Assembly (NCBI GenBank): GCA_963281255.1
Contig: OY725488.1
Coordinates: 62,001-126,000 of the forward strand
Length of the DNA stretch: 64,000 nt
DNA from: Aphrocallistes beatrix
Lineage: Eukaryota > Porifera > Hexactinellida > Sceptrulophora > Aphrocallistidae
Reading direction: 5' to 3'
Shown here: positions 51,512 to 62,800 of the stretch, one piece after another
How positions within the stretch are numbered: the first letter of the stretch is position 1
How the letters are laid out: each line of letters opens with the position of its first letter
Notes under the pieces: model-generated
The model's input: only the letters and a program-made list of their open reading frames with translations
What the model was told of the DNA's origin: nothing
The model's database searches: none
Made by a program: the position numbers and the translations under genes

Positions 51512-52036
51512 TTTTTAATACTTCAATGTTAATTAAAAGTTTCAAATTTTTCTTCAAATTATCATGTCTTCTTGCTGGAGTCCTTTTGGAGCTGAAATAT
51601 GTTTTCTATTAACAGCGGCCTAATTAATTTATGAAATAGAGAGCGACACATATGCTCGCTTATATCAACTGGGCCCAGTAGTAGGAACCGTTCTATTATA
51701 AGGTTCTGGTCTGACTGTGCATGGATTCAACCGTGTCCTCTCAACCCAACATTTGACGCTAGACTGCATGATCTGATTTTAAATTGCTCGTCACCACAGA
51801 TTTCTTGTTCAAACACGAAATGTATGGTGAGAGAGGAGCATTCCATTGTGATACTATTAGCTCTTAAACTGACTGGGAATTGGAGTGGAGGATTGGGGAC
51901 AGAGAGAATAAATAACTGGTGAGAATTACAAATATGAAACTAATGAAAACTGATTGAATTGTTTGTTAAGGGCTTGCGGCTGTAGTTGGAAATAAGCGAT
52001 TGAGAAGTGTTCACTAAGATGCGCCATCCAATTCAT
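51512..52036. other. Intergenic, no gene seen
   Basis: Unique AT-rich sequence between the satellite and the stop codon of the EGF-domain gene; probably includes its 3' UTR. Confidence 0.5.
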
Positions 52037-54442
52037 TTAGCTGCTGGAGAATAACTGAGAATTGCGGTCAGTTGTCGAAGTAGTCTCGGTGTGAGATCTC
52101 AAATTCCTTAGCGGGAACTGGTCTCCAATGAAGGGTAGCACTGGCACCATGTTTGAGTGAGGTAGAGTTTTCGTAGGTCTGTGGAGTGGAGAACTGTTCT
52201 TGCTCTTTGGAATGCTCTGAGTAGAGTCGTGTCTGAGGATGGTGGAGGGGGAGTGGCGAGCAGTGAGGGGTTTAGGGAGCATGACTTCATCGCTGAGGTC
52301 ATCGGTCTCAGTCGTAAGACCGCCATCAGAGAGTGCGGCTTGTTCCAAGGACCGGGGTCTGTAGTTGGCAGATCTGGGTCTAGTATCTCCGATCAAATCG
52401 CTCGGCGTGTTAAACTCTCTCAGGAGACCGTATGCACCCGCCTTCTTCCTAGGACTGATCCGCTTCGTGAATATAGTCCCCTGATCCAGGCGGAAGACAG
52501 GATTGTCCACCTGTTGGTGGCACTTGAAGTCTCCTGACAGCCGCTTGGTGAACATCTCGTACTTGAGCCGTGTGGGCTTCCTGTTCCGCTTACATACGGC
52601 CACGACGAGTATCAGGATGACGGCGATGGAGAGCACCAGCACTATCCCGAATATGGAGGCGAGGACGACAGGCGTGATGAGGAAGGAAGGACTCTCGAGG
52701 GGAGTCCCGATACAGGTGCTGTTGTCGATAGGAATCAAGGTGTAGCCGGGTCTGCAGCTACAGGTGTAGCCACCTGGGGTGTTTGTACATTCGTGCATAC
52801 ACTCTGCGATCCCCAGCTCACACTCCTCCACATCTTCACACCCTCGACTGCCTTGAGTGAATCCTTCAGCGCACTCGCATGAGTAGCTACCCGCTGGCTG
52901 ATTCACACATTGTTCTGATGGATTAGAACAGCTGTGTTTAAGAGGGGACAGGCATTCATTAATGTCTTCACACCCCAGTTTGTTGCTAGACAATTGATAA
53001 CCGCGTCTGCAGGAGCAGTTGAATGAGTCAGCTCCTAAGTAGGTACTACATTCGTGATCGCATCCGCCGTTAGAGTGAGCACAGATATTCAGAGGCTTCA
53101 CATACAATTCTAGGATTTCTGTCTGTGCTTGGAGCATCGTGTGCTGCACATGGCATGAGAAGGTCCCGTTGTACTCCAGCTTAGCTAGAGTGAGGTTACG
53201 CCCATTGAATGGTGTTCCATCTAGTGTGAAACTCAACCTGAATGTATTAATGGTACTTCCGTCTTCGAGAGTAATATTGAATAGGGAGTAGAAGGGCTGA
53301 CAAATGGCCTCGAGGTCAATAGACATCAGATCTCCCTCTCGAGCAGTTTTTGCATCAGCGTACGAGGGTTCAGATGAATTAATAAAGAATATAATTTTCA
53401 GCGATTTAAAATTACGAGATTGCTTTGCAAGATACCTATACGTGTAAGGACCGGGGGCGGTGATACTAGGGTCCAACTGAATGGGAGAGAAGGAAAGAAT
53501 TTCTGGGAGCGAATCTGAAAAAAATTCATCAGTCCAAACTTCAGAATTGTTTAAAAGTAATTCCAGTTTGAAATAAGTCAGCTCGAATGGGAAGATAAGA
53601 TTTAGGGATTGGAGTGAGATTTCAGGAATTGTTAGCTGATAGGATGAAGAATCAGGTATTTTAATCTCGATTTCAGTGTAGACGGAGATGTTTTTTGTTC
53701 TGCAACCACCTATAAGGAAATTACAAATAAATTTAATTAATTAATGATGCCTCTCTGTTACAGACACTCAGTGAAACCTCGATTATCCGAAACCCTCGCA
53801 CCACCATCGTATCGATTTCGACTCAAAACGGCTACAGGAAATATATAGGTATTATCTTGTAGTAATGCAGCAGGTACAAAGTTTTACATTATTACACTGT
53901 CATCACATCACGCCTTGGGTATGTAGCCTTTTGGGCCTATCCCCACCCTATAATGTTTGGATAATCGGGCTTGAAAAATGTTCTATGTTTGTTAAATCAT
54001 TTATGTCAGATACCGCCTTGTGGGTCTAAATATTTGTAGTATACTAACCAATATCAATCTCGTACAAACCACTGAGGTGAGAACTGTCACCTATGAACCG
54101 AATAGTCCAGGAAACATTTCCCACATAGAACACCTCAATCCCCAATTCATGCGTGACTCTACTTCCCTCTGCAATCTGGTGAAAAGACAACTCATTTCGA
54201 GAGGTTTCGGTTGAGTGGTAGAGAGTGAGGGAAGTTCGTTCTAGAAGTGTGCTCAGTTCGAGGTTAAGGCTTGTTCCCGGCAATCCGAGTCGAACTTCGG
54301 CTCTATCTATTGTGATTGTTACATCTTCACACGTTGTGTTGAGCGCAATGGCATCCTCATCGTTACAGTCAGCTGGCTGCAGCTGTAAAAGGCATCCTAG
54401 TATAGCGAACAGACCCAGAACTCTGCATCGTAGATGTAACAT
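52037..54442 (-). CDS. Type I membrane protein with EGF-like domains, 688 aa
   Basis: Two exons, 54442-54049 and 53709-52037 (phase 1), give 689 codons. I take the ATG at 54442 because it opens a typical signal peptide (MLHLRCRVLGLFAILGCLLQ, cleavage near ADC); an in-frame upstream ATG would bury it. The ectodomain of about 370 residues has several N-glycosylation sites and no recognised fold. Three EGF-like modules follow (first Cys around CAHSNGGC; the second and third open with DINEC and DVEEC, calcium-binding type). A membrane helix (VVLASIFGIVLVLSIAVILILV) is followed by a basic stop-transfer and a cytoplasmic tail of about 190 residues rich in Ser, Thr, Pro and Arg. Probably a cell-surface receptor or adhesion protein. 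The 339-nt intron holds a decayed transposon fragment. Confidence 0.85.
53768..53972. mobile_element. Decayed Tigger-like MITE in an intron
   Basis: The left part CAGTGAAACCTCGATTATCC and the right part TTTGGATAATCGGGCTTG look like degenerate inverted ends of the same style as the intact Tigger-type elements of this window. The ends are not well matched. Confidence 0.4.
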
Positions 54443-54676
54443 TGTCGTTTTTCGAAAGCTACTGTTGTTGGGATAAAGATACGAATAATTCATTGAGTTG
54501 AAAGTGCAGTCATGATTCAGTAAGTACATGAAATTTCTTGCAATGCAGTATTGATAGCTAAATTAGGATGTTATTCTCAACGAAACATGCTCCAATATAT
54601 TAGTTCAATAAAACATGCTCCAATAGCATTATTGTTCAATCAAATACGACGAAACTCCATACATTGGAAATAAGTA

Positions 54677-54867
54677 CAGTCGACTCCGCTTAATAATGGG
54701 GTCACATCGGTCTGAGGACATTTTGACCCGATTAAGCGGAGAACCCTATTAACCGAAAATATTTTGTATTAGCTTCTATGTGTGATAGCTATTCCGGTCC
54801 TGCCAAAAGTGGCCCGATTAAGCGGCTGACCCATTTAAACAGTGGCCCTATTAAGCGGAGTCGACTG
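54677..54867. mobile_element. CAGTCGACTCCGCTTAATA MITE, copy 3
   Basis: A 191-bp element, full-length form, with inverted ends as in the copies at 32907 and 33068 and flanked by TA. The left end has an extra 2-3 nt (TTAATAATGGGG). It lies about 235 bp upstream of the EGF-domain gene start. Confidence 0.85.
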
Positions 54868-56764
54868 TATGTGTCAAAATGAAATTAGAGAGTGTCTGCT
54901 CACAAATTTGGATTAAATATTCATCCATAGTTGCTTCTATCAGCTGATCCAAAAGTAAAATTGGAACAGATCTAGGTAAGCGCGTGAATTCTAGACCAAA
55001 GAGTAATAATTTATTGAAGTGAACGGCGGTAAAGGCTATAACTTGAATTCCTCCAAACTAGATTATTTTCCAATGCAAAAAGAAAGCGACTTTTTGTTCT
55101 AATGACAAATCAGTTTATGACTGAGCACAAAGTTTAGATGATGGCATTTTATACGCAGAAATCTCAAAAGAAATATTTTTTCAGTTCCCAATGCTATTTG
55201 GCGTAGGTCTAATTGTTTAGCCATTGCAATAGTAACAGAAAACGAAAAGAAATATTCGTGAATATTTAGTAGTAAGTTATGGCTATAAATATTACACAAC
55301 CTGAGTTTGGAAAGTAGCTGGAATATTCATTATAATATCTGACTGGAAATAAGTAGAACTTTTCTGTTCCTAATTTTTATATATTTGAAGATCACTCGTA
55401 GGTGATTATCACTAGGCTTTGGATTGCACTAGCTATGGCTTTCTTTTCATTTCTTGGAATAGAGAAATTACCTCAAAACCAATGAAACCGTCCTAAATAA
55501 TGAAGCACGAACTATTCTGTGATGCTACCTACAAACTGTAGAAAAGTTCACTTTGTCAGTTTTCAATACTTCAACGGCTCGTTGCTTTGATCGAGTTCCT
55601 AGAAGCGTCGCGTTGAATTGCAACAAACACAAACTAATACTAGAGGATGCTATCTGTTGGTGCTCTATGCGAATATGAATAAATCGTAATGACTACTTAC
55701 CGTATTTCCTGAATAATCACCGGGGCTTCATGCGTACGAAAAATAATCGCCGATTTTTCAGGGAAATACGCGTCCCTACCTGATAATACATGAAGCTTGG
55801 TTGGCTATTCAGTACAAAACCACCAGATTTATTAAGGACTGTCGAGAGCAAGTAACTGCTTTTGTGGCTATCGACACGAAACCAAAAAGATCTTGAACAT
55901 CGCAAACATAAAATCTGATATCTCCTTTTTGGATAAAACCGCTATATGTCGTTGGGCAATCACCTAATTGCTACATAACATCAGGAGGCATTCCATTGGC
56001 TTTCCTAAAACAGCCTAGACATAAACCTAGGTCCATTACTTATTTCCGATTGAAATCCAAACCAGATTAATTAATCTAGCGTATCTGGTATAAACAATGA
56101 GACAAATATGTCTATCAAATAATATATGAACCATGGCCTACTTGATATATATTAACTAGGTCATGATGGAACTTAATAGGGCAGTATTATTTTTACATAA
56201 TGCTAAGTGTGAACTTAAGTCCACCATACTCGATGCCGTCGTATGCAACTTATCATTTACTCAAGCTCAGCCGTTGCTTCCGAGTAGAATATATTCTATT
56301 TCAATGTCACACAGGTCTATCAAATCCTCATTTAACCCACTGCAACAAAGTAGCATTACGTACGTAGATGTAGTATATTAATGTGTGGCCAATTCAATAG
56401 TGGCACAATACTTGTTCATGCAATAAAAACTAAAATGTCATGCTCAGTCGAGCAACAACTCCGCTAATTGCTTGTAGGAGGAACGTAATAAATGTGCTGT
56501 CCAATTTCACAATTTTACAAGTCGCATTGCGTGGTATTTTTGCAATTTTAGTACTTTGAACATAAACGTAGTGAGGATCATAAATCCCCTAGTGAGAATC
56601 ATAAATCCCCGAATTTATTACTGGTCAGTACCCATTCAAATAACAAAGCAGGATATTTAATTCATCAAATCCATTAATTAATAATTCTAAAGCAACATCA
56701 ACAAAATCAGAATAAACAATGAGGAGAGGGGAAATTGAGATTGAGCATCTATTTAGCTGATGTA
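54868..56764. other. Intergenic, no gene seen
   Basis: About 1.9 kb between the EGF-domain gene and the propeller gene. At 55699-55776 the pair CCGTATTTCCTGAATAATCA and TTTTTCAGGGAAATACG looks like facing ends of a short element. CTAGTGAGRATCATAAATCC is duplicated at about 56570-56608. No coding frame is convincing. Confidence 0.45.
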
Positions 56765-58036
56765 CTAGTAAACTTGTATGCAGTGAGTGGCGCGTGGAAG
56801 CGCGGTTATAATTCGATCACATCGAGTGACTGCCAGACCGCGAGAAACAGTTTTCCCACATCCACGTTGCCTGTACCCGGACTTGGTAATAGAGTGGAAC
56901 AACTTCCCACTACTGTTGAACACTTTGATTTGCTTTCCCGAAAGCTCATTAACTAAAATATTCGAGTGAGAATCGAGGCAAAAATCCGATCCATTTTCTA
57001 TTTGGTCCTCAGAGATAACGCACCTCAGAAGATCTCCACACAAACTGAAACATTGAATGGGGAAAGAACAATTTTCAAAGAGAACATATATTTCTTTGCA
57101 AGTTAAGCGGATAGCCTGAATTATAGTTTCTCCGTAAACGAAGTGAGGAGTTTGCAAGAAGATGGACTCAGATACACTCAAATTGTTTTTAAACAGAGTC
57201 ACCTCTGGTTCGAGGGTGTGACATACGTAGACATCCCCCCAATCACCCACAGCAGTTCCACCTGACTCGAAATCAAGCTCATTCGAGGTAAGGACGGTCC
57301 CAGTATCTTTGTCAATCTGGACAATGTGACTTGCAGTGGTGACGTAAAGAAATTCAGAGGTACAGCACACATCAAACGTGTTCCCTAGCAGGTCAGAGTT
57401 CAGAGAAGACAGGTAGTATCCCGCTTGATTGAACACTCGGATGCCTTGATTCTGGTAGCCAGCAACGTAGATGTTTCCTGTTTGCTCGTCCACAGCCATG
57501 TCTTCTGTGTTGGGAGCTTGAGCATGCGCTGTGCCCGCGTCTGTGTTGTCCCAAACCGGATTAGTGAAGAATGCGTATGGATTGTAACTCAGGAGCAGCT
57601 CACAGTATTCTTCTGAAATATGGCCTGATTCACGGACTTCCCATGTAATCTCTATTACTGGAAACGGGAGTCGAATATATTGCCAGAGGTCCGCATGTAA
57701 ATTAGCAAACCTATTCCTCATATCAGGATGTGGAAACGAGCTAAACCTTAGTCCTACCATAGTGTATTGCACCCAATTCATCTCCCTCTCATGAAACAAT
57801 CTAATTTGGATCTTTTCTTCCATTTCATTAACCAGATGACGCATTTTCTGAACAACATTCGCAGCTTGTTGAACTACCCACTGACTGAGATCTTGCATAC
57901 TAGCCAACTTATCGTATATCTCTTCCATCTTCTTATCTACATCACTCCGTAGCTGGCATAGTTGATTCTCGTATACTTGAGTTAAACTATTTCCGTCTGA
58001 AAGGTCCAAAGAACAGTCCATACGATAATAAGACAT
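56765..58036 (-). CDS. Coiled-coil and NHL-like beta-propeller protein, 423 aa
   Basis: One long frame with the ATG at 58036. Residues about 20-85 are a coiled coil (VYENQLCQLRSDVDKKMEEI...), followed by a linker of about 80 residues with aromatic strands, and from about residue 165 to the end a repetitive beta structure with NHL-type blade motifs (MAVDEQTGNIYVAG, then NQGIRVFNQAGYYL; NILVNELSGKQIKVFNSSGKL; GLAVTRCDRIITALP). The order matches the C-terminal half of TRIM-NHL proteins but no RING or B-box is encoded here. GTGAGT at 58072 and TTTCAG before 58001 would also fit an intron, so the first 12 residues may instead come from an undetected upstream exon carrying the missing N-terminal domains. 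Confidence 0.7.
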   Translation of the reverse strand: MSYYRMDCSLDLSDGNSLTQVYENQLCQLRSDVDKKMEEIYDKLASMQDLSQWVVQQAANVVQKMRHLVNEMEEKIQIRLFHEREMNWVQYTMVGLRFSSFPHPDMRNRFANLHADLWQYIRLPFPVIEITWEVRESGHISEEYCELLLSYNPYAFFTNPVWDNTDAGTAHAQAPNTEDMAVDEQTGNIYVAGYQNQGIRVFNQAGYYLSSLNSDLLGNTFDVCCTSEFLYVTTASHIVQIDKDTGTVLTSNELDFESGGTAVGDWGDVYVCHTLEPEVTLFKNNLSVSESIFLQTPHFVYGETIIQAIRLTCKEIYVLFENCSFPIQCFSLCGDLLRCVISEDQIENGSDFCLDSHSNILVNELSGKQIKVFNSSGKLFHSITKSGYRQRGCGKTVSRGLAVTRCDRIITALPRATHCIQVY

Positions 58037-59524
58037 TTGATGTACGTATATTGTATATTTAGTATTACTCACTTTGAAGCTTAGAAATAAAATTATCTTA
58101 ATTTATAGTACTCGTGCATAATATGCTGACTGGATTCTCTTCATTGTCCAAAAATGACACGACAAACAACATAATTACTGAGTGGAAGTACAAGAAAGAA
58201 TTGAAGATATTCAAGTTCTATACGTAGAAGAACTTAAGTCTGTTCTTAAGAAATGCTCGTCGAGTTAGTTCAAAATAAGTAACTATTGAAATCCAGTGAA
58301 ATTGTCACTTAAGTGATGGGCAACTTTGCTGAAAGTAATGTTGGACATCAAATTACATAAACAAAAGTGCTAGACTCATCGTTAAGAGATGACAAAGAAG
58401 CGAGGGAGAGAAACAATGACAATCTTCATGTTGCAATAGGACAGATAACCGGATTATTACATTTCAACTCCTATTTGTAATTAATTAGAGTAATTGGTTG
58501 AGTAGTAATTGTGTCGACGTATATGCGCTTTTTCTTGAAGTGTACTAACCGCAACTAGTAATTCGTATTGAAGCTTTAATTGATTAAGTATCAAGTTTAG
58601 TAAAATGAAGAACAGCTCGAACTCATGTAAAAATATTCAATCAAACACAAAAAGAGGAATTAAAATAATCTAGTGACTGTCAATGTATGAGATTGGTATC
58701 TCAATTCCTTTCAGAGTATAAATGAAGTGAGGTTTTGTGGTTACTAGGGAACTGTATTGTCTGTAAAGGTATTGGCCGGGTAAGAGTCTTCCAACTGTAT
58801 TGCTTCCTTCGCAAGGCTTTCTTTTATCTTCATGATTGCAGCCTGAGAGAGGTATGAGATGAATAAGAACACAAGAAGAGTGCATATTAAAGACTAGGTC
58901 TAAATTTTGGCATTATCTATGAGGTCCTCAATTGAGCTGTGGAGATTTTACAGAAAAACTTGCCAAAAGTTGAGCCACAAATTAATTAATGTATTTTACC
59001 CATTGACTTTAAAATGTGAAATGACCACACCTATTAATGTCTAATGATGTTTTCTCTGAGAAAATCTTGAATTGAATAATAAAACAACATTAATTGCTTA
59101 AAGGTGTTTTACAACTTCTTAAATTTGGGCTATTCCCGACCAGGTATACACCGAAGTACTCCGGTTCTCGTCTTCTTTCTACGGTCCTACTCGTAGATAT
59201 TCGAACTTACATTCTTTTGATGAGTCATATTAGGATCTATAAAAGAATAATAATGAATATAAAATGCTGAAACTAAATACGTATAGTTGAATATGGATAA
59301 AAGGTGTGAACTTGCACCTGATAATGGAGAGCATTGTATGTGAGAGTGAGAAACTGCGATGTCTTCTGGGTGAGTTAAAGGGAACTAGGTTTAGAATCGA
59401 GTAAATACAATCAGCAAAAGTAAAAAAACCTATGAGTACTACACTTACAGGTGCTGCCCAGGGCGCGGGAGTCGTGGAACTAGAGGACGAAAGCAAGATA
59501 CTTTATTCAGCATAATGGCAGACT
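58037..59524. other. Intergenic, no supported gene
   Basis: No frame is convincing. Possible splice donors exist (GTAAGTGT after 59449 on the minus strand following a 22-codon ATG frame at 59513) but I could not connect them in frame to anything. An upstream exon of the propeller gene could lie here. Confidence 0.4.
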
Positions 59525-59650
59525 TTAACCCTCGCCTGGCTAGGTCTCAAAAGTATAAATAGAGAAAACCCCACTTTCATTTTCACTTTCAGTTCACTTT
59601 CAATGTACTTTCATTTTCACTTTCAACATTCCTAGCCAACCGCGGGTTAA
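59525..59650 (+). repeat. Covarying double-hairpin element, copy b
   Basis: 126 bp. The outer arms TTAACCCTCGCCTGGCTAGG and TTAACCCGCGGTTGGCTAGG (complement of the right end) pair at 17 of 20 positions. The loop region AAAAGTATAAATAGA and the ACTTTCATTTTCACTTTCA tract are the same as in the other copies, but the stem sequence is wholly different. Confidence 0.75.
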
Positions 59651-59743
59651 TTAAAGAGCATTGGATAGTAGTCAGATTAATTAAACCCAATTGGAAATGA
59701 AAGTATGTTTGGAAGTAAGCAGTAATAGAAGCAGAAGTATAAT

Positions 59744-59865
59744 TATCCCTACTTGGACTTGGGATACAAAGTATAAATAGAAAATTCCCACTTTCATTTT
59801 CACTTTCAATTCACTTTTAATTAACTTTCACTTTCACTTCAACATTCCGAGTCCAAGTAGGGATA
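59744..59865 (+). repeat. Covarying double-hairpin element, copy c
   Basis: 122 bp. The outer arms TATCCCTACTTGGACT and its exact complement pair at 16 of 16 positions. An inner TGGGA/TCCCA stem surrounds ACAAAGTATAAATAGAAAA. Same orientation as copy b, 93 bp downstream of it. Confidence 0.8.
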
Positions 59866-62800
59866 TATATGCAATTAGTTCAGTGTAGTTTAGATTGCGT
59901 TTCCTTTTTACATCAAAATGGCTCTGTACTGAATGACTAAATGGAACTGGAATTATGTGAGTGAAATTCCACTTAAACGTTATTGAACCAATTGGGAATT
60001 TTAGGTAAAAAGCCCCATAATAGTATTTTGAGGCTTTTTGGTACAGAAATGAAAATTTCAGCATCATTTTTCGTCCAAAAGTGGGGCATTTTGCTATTTT
60101 AAAATTTGATTCTTGCGGCGTAATTTAACCTTGATAGGATGTTTTGATCCTACTCGTGACAGTTCTAAACATATAGCACTCAATCCTAAACTGCAGAAAT
60201 GCATGGAATTATGCGAACGAAAATTATTTTTCGGATAAATCAAATACGTATTAATGGTATGCACTTCGATCATCATTATGAAGTGATGGTCATAATCTCA
60301 CAAAAATAAAATTTGCTTGGTTATTTGATGGCTATCAACCGCCAGAATTATCGAGTACTGGTGGTAGTGCAATGTATTTTTTCTGTTTCAAACTGGTGGG
60401 TCAAACGAATCGCATGATCGGGACTCGCGAGTATGTATCAAGGTTTTTTTGTACAACCTGTTTTATTTTTAAAATATTATCTGAAATGATTAAGATTCCA
60501 TACTAAATAGAATTAAATAAATATATTTTAAGCCACGGATCTCTTACTTGTTTGGGTAGGTGGGGGAGAGCGTATAGTTCTAGAAAAAGGCGGAATGAAG
60601 AGTTGTAGGAGAGCATAAATGTAATAATTTGTTCAAGAAATACCTGTGATATAATTGGAGATACTAAGGAATGCACTGTGAGAAAAGAATGAATTATAAA
60701 GTAAAATCCAACAGTCAAATCTTCCACTTACATGATTGAGGTTTAGAATCCATGGCCATAGATGTCACTTGCCCTTGCTGTAGATAGGGATAGAGTAAGA
60801 TACACCAAGGATGAATAGGATATTTTACTAAAACATTATTTGTATTGCGAACAAGAATTCATTCTAAATTCCTTGTTAAACAATGGCAGAGATGGATTAC
60901 ATCCATTGTTTAGATTATAAGATACAACTTCAAAGTTGATTTTTGATACAATTTATCATAAGATCCGCATATTATTGTACGACAGAGTGACCATCCAATC
61001 GATCATCGCGGAAATTCCCTAACTGGGGTATTTCTTCAGGACATAGTTCATACTCACATATAAATGCATTGCTGCAGATAAAATAAATGGGAAATTGATT
61101 GCTCAGTTTCGTAATAAGAAAACAAATGTAAGTCCCGTAATACCATTGATTGCTTTCACAGAGTTTATTTTGAAAATCCAAAATTGGAGATAATTACTGG
61201 CACAATATCTGTAGGTGGTAACAGGGGTAATGTGGGAGAGTATAGTGATTCTTAATCACAATCTGTTTAAGTCATTCAAATTTAAAAATATGAGATTATA
61301 ATAGTCAAAATGGTAAGAAAATATCCCTGAGTTGTTACAACTGAAAGATTTCCATTATCAGGCAAGAATCAACTTTGTGATGCTTCACGTTGTTTACACT
61401 CAATTTCTAATTTGATTCTCGTTAGCAATAAGTCGCAGTCCAGATAAGAAGCTGCACAAATATTCGGCATTTAGGGTTTAGAATTTGTTGGCGTTGAAGA
61501 ATCTCATTCAATATTATAACAGATCAATGGGGACAACTGTGGACAACACAGAAAATGGCAGTATGGAAAGTTGCTTCAAAGGGCGAAAACTATCAAGGTC
61601 AAACACAATGTAACATCGAGATAAAGAGTTTGAGTTAATGCTCTGGATAGTGAAGTCAGACGATGAGTCGATTCTTACTCAGATTATATTATAGAATAGC
61701 GAGATAACTGAATGTTAAAGTCATTGAACATGCAGGGGTTTCAGAGCTGAATGACTCCCTCATTCAACAAGAAGAGGTTCAAGATGTGCAACAGAAAGAT
61801 GGCAATCAAAAGCATACCATGACGAAGCTAAATTTCTACCACCCGGCCACAATTGTTAGAAACAATTACAGACATAAGAATATGCTTCAACTTGGATGGG
61901 GAAAAAGGTGATGTAATGTGTGCTGATCGTGGATACCTTACACACAATCGTATTCGGATCATTGGTTAAATATGCTATAGTAAGACACTTATGATGATGC
62001 AAATATAACATAGATATATAATATAGATCATGTGTGATGCCAGGACATTATACTGGTTAAATAAAAATGTGCAAAATACTTCTCTGGAAAGATACTGGAA
62101 CAGATGGAATAAAATTCCCAGGCGCGTCGAACAGTCTCATGCTATAGCATAATGATGCTGTCTAGTGTGTGATAATATGAAGCGATAACAGTGATTGTAA
62201 TGCAATATAGCAAGAGGGTACAAACTGGAAATCGGTATTGATGCTACTGTGCTAAAAATTAGGATATTTACCAGACAAATAATATCGAATAACAAAAGTA
62301 TAATCGCACGACTGTAATTGAAAGTTCATATTTCAGTCAAAATTAGTAAAAGGCATACCGTAAAGAAATTATGCTGCTCACTATTTGGGACTTCTGAGGT
62401 TAGACCAGTTGATACCTAGATAGCAGCACGACATGAATGTAAGTCCAGATAGAAGTAGTTTTTCAGACTTCCAAATTTATAATGAAAGGCCATAATACCA
62501 TATCCTTTAAAGTTTTGCTAACTTCAAAAGATTCTGGAGAATCAGGTTTGTGATCAGTAGATGTCGAGAAAAGCTCCCAGAAAATGCTATGTTCAAAATA
62601 AAATAAATGATAACTAATCATAAAATTACACTATTACAGACATGACGTGCCTACCTCCACCATGATAAGAGAAAACTTTGGTCATCACCAGTCGAGGGAA
62701 TCGACTTGTTCCAAGAAGGTTGTATGTACTATAAAACGGAGATACAGAAATAAATTTATAGGCAAATAACATCATACGTACTTCTGTAATGTAAAAGAGA

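Noticed and set aside
58670..58885. Cys/His-containing frame (CNHEDKRKPC) as a B-box for the propeller gene
   Set aside because: Too few metal ligands and no frame-consistent join to the exon at 58001.
59449..59513. A minus-strand 22-codon ATG frame ending in a strong GTAAGT donor, as a first exon
   Set aside because: I could not find a downstream exon that joins in phase; the best acceptor near 58844 leads to an immediate stop.
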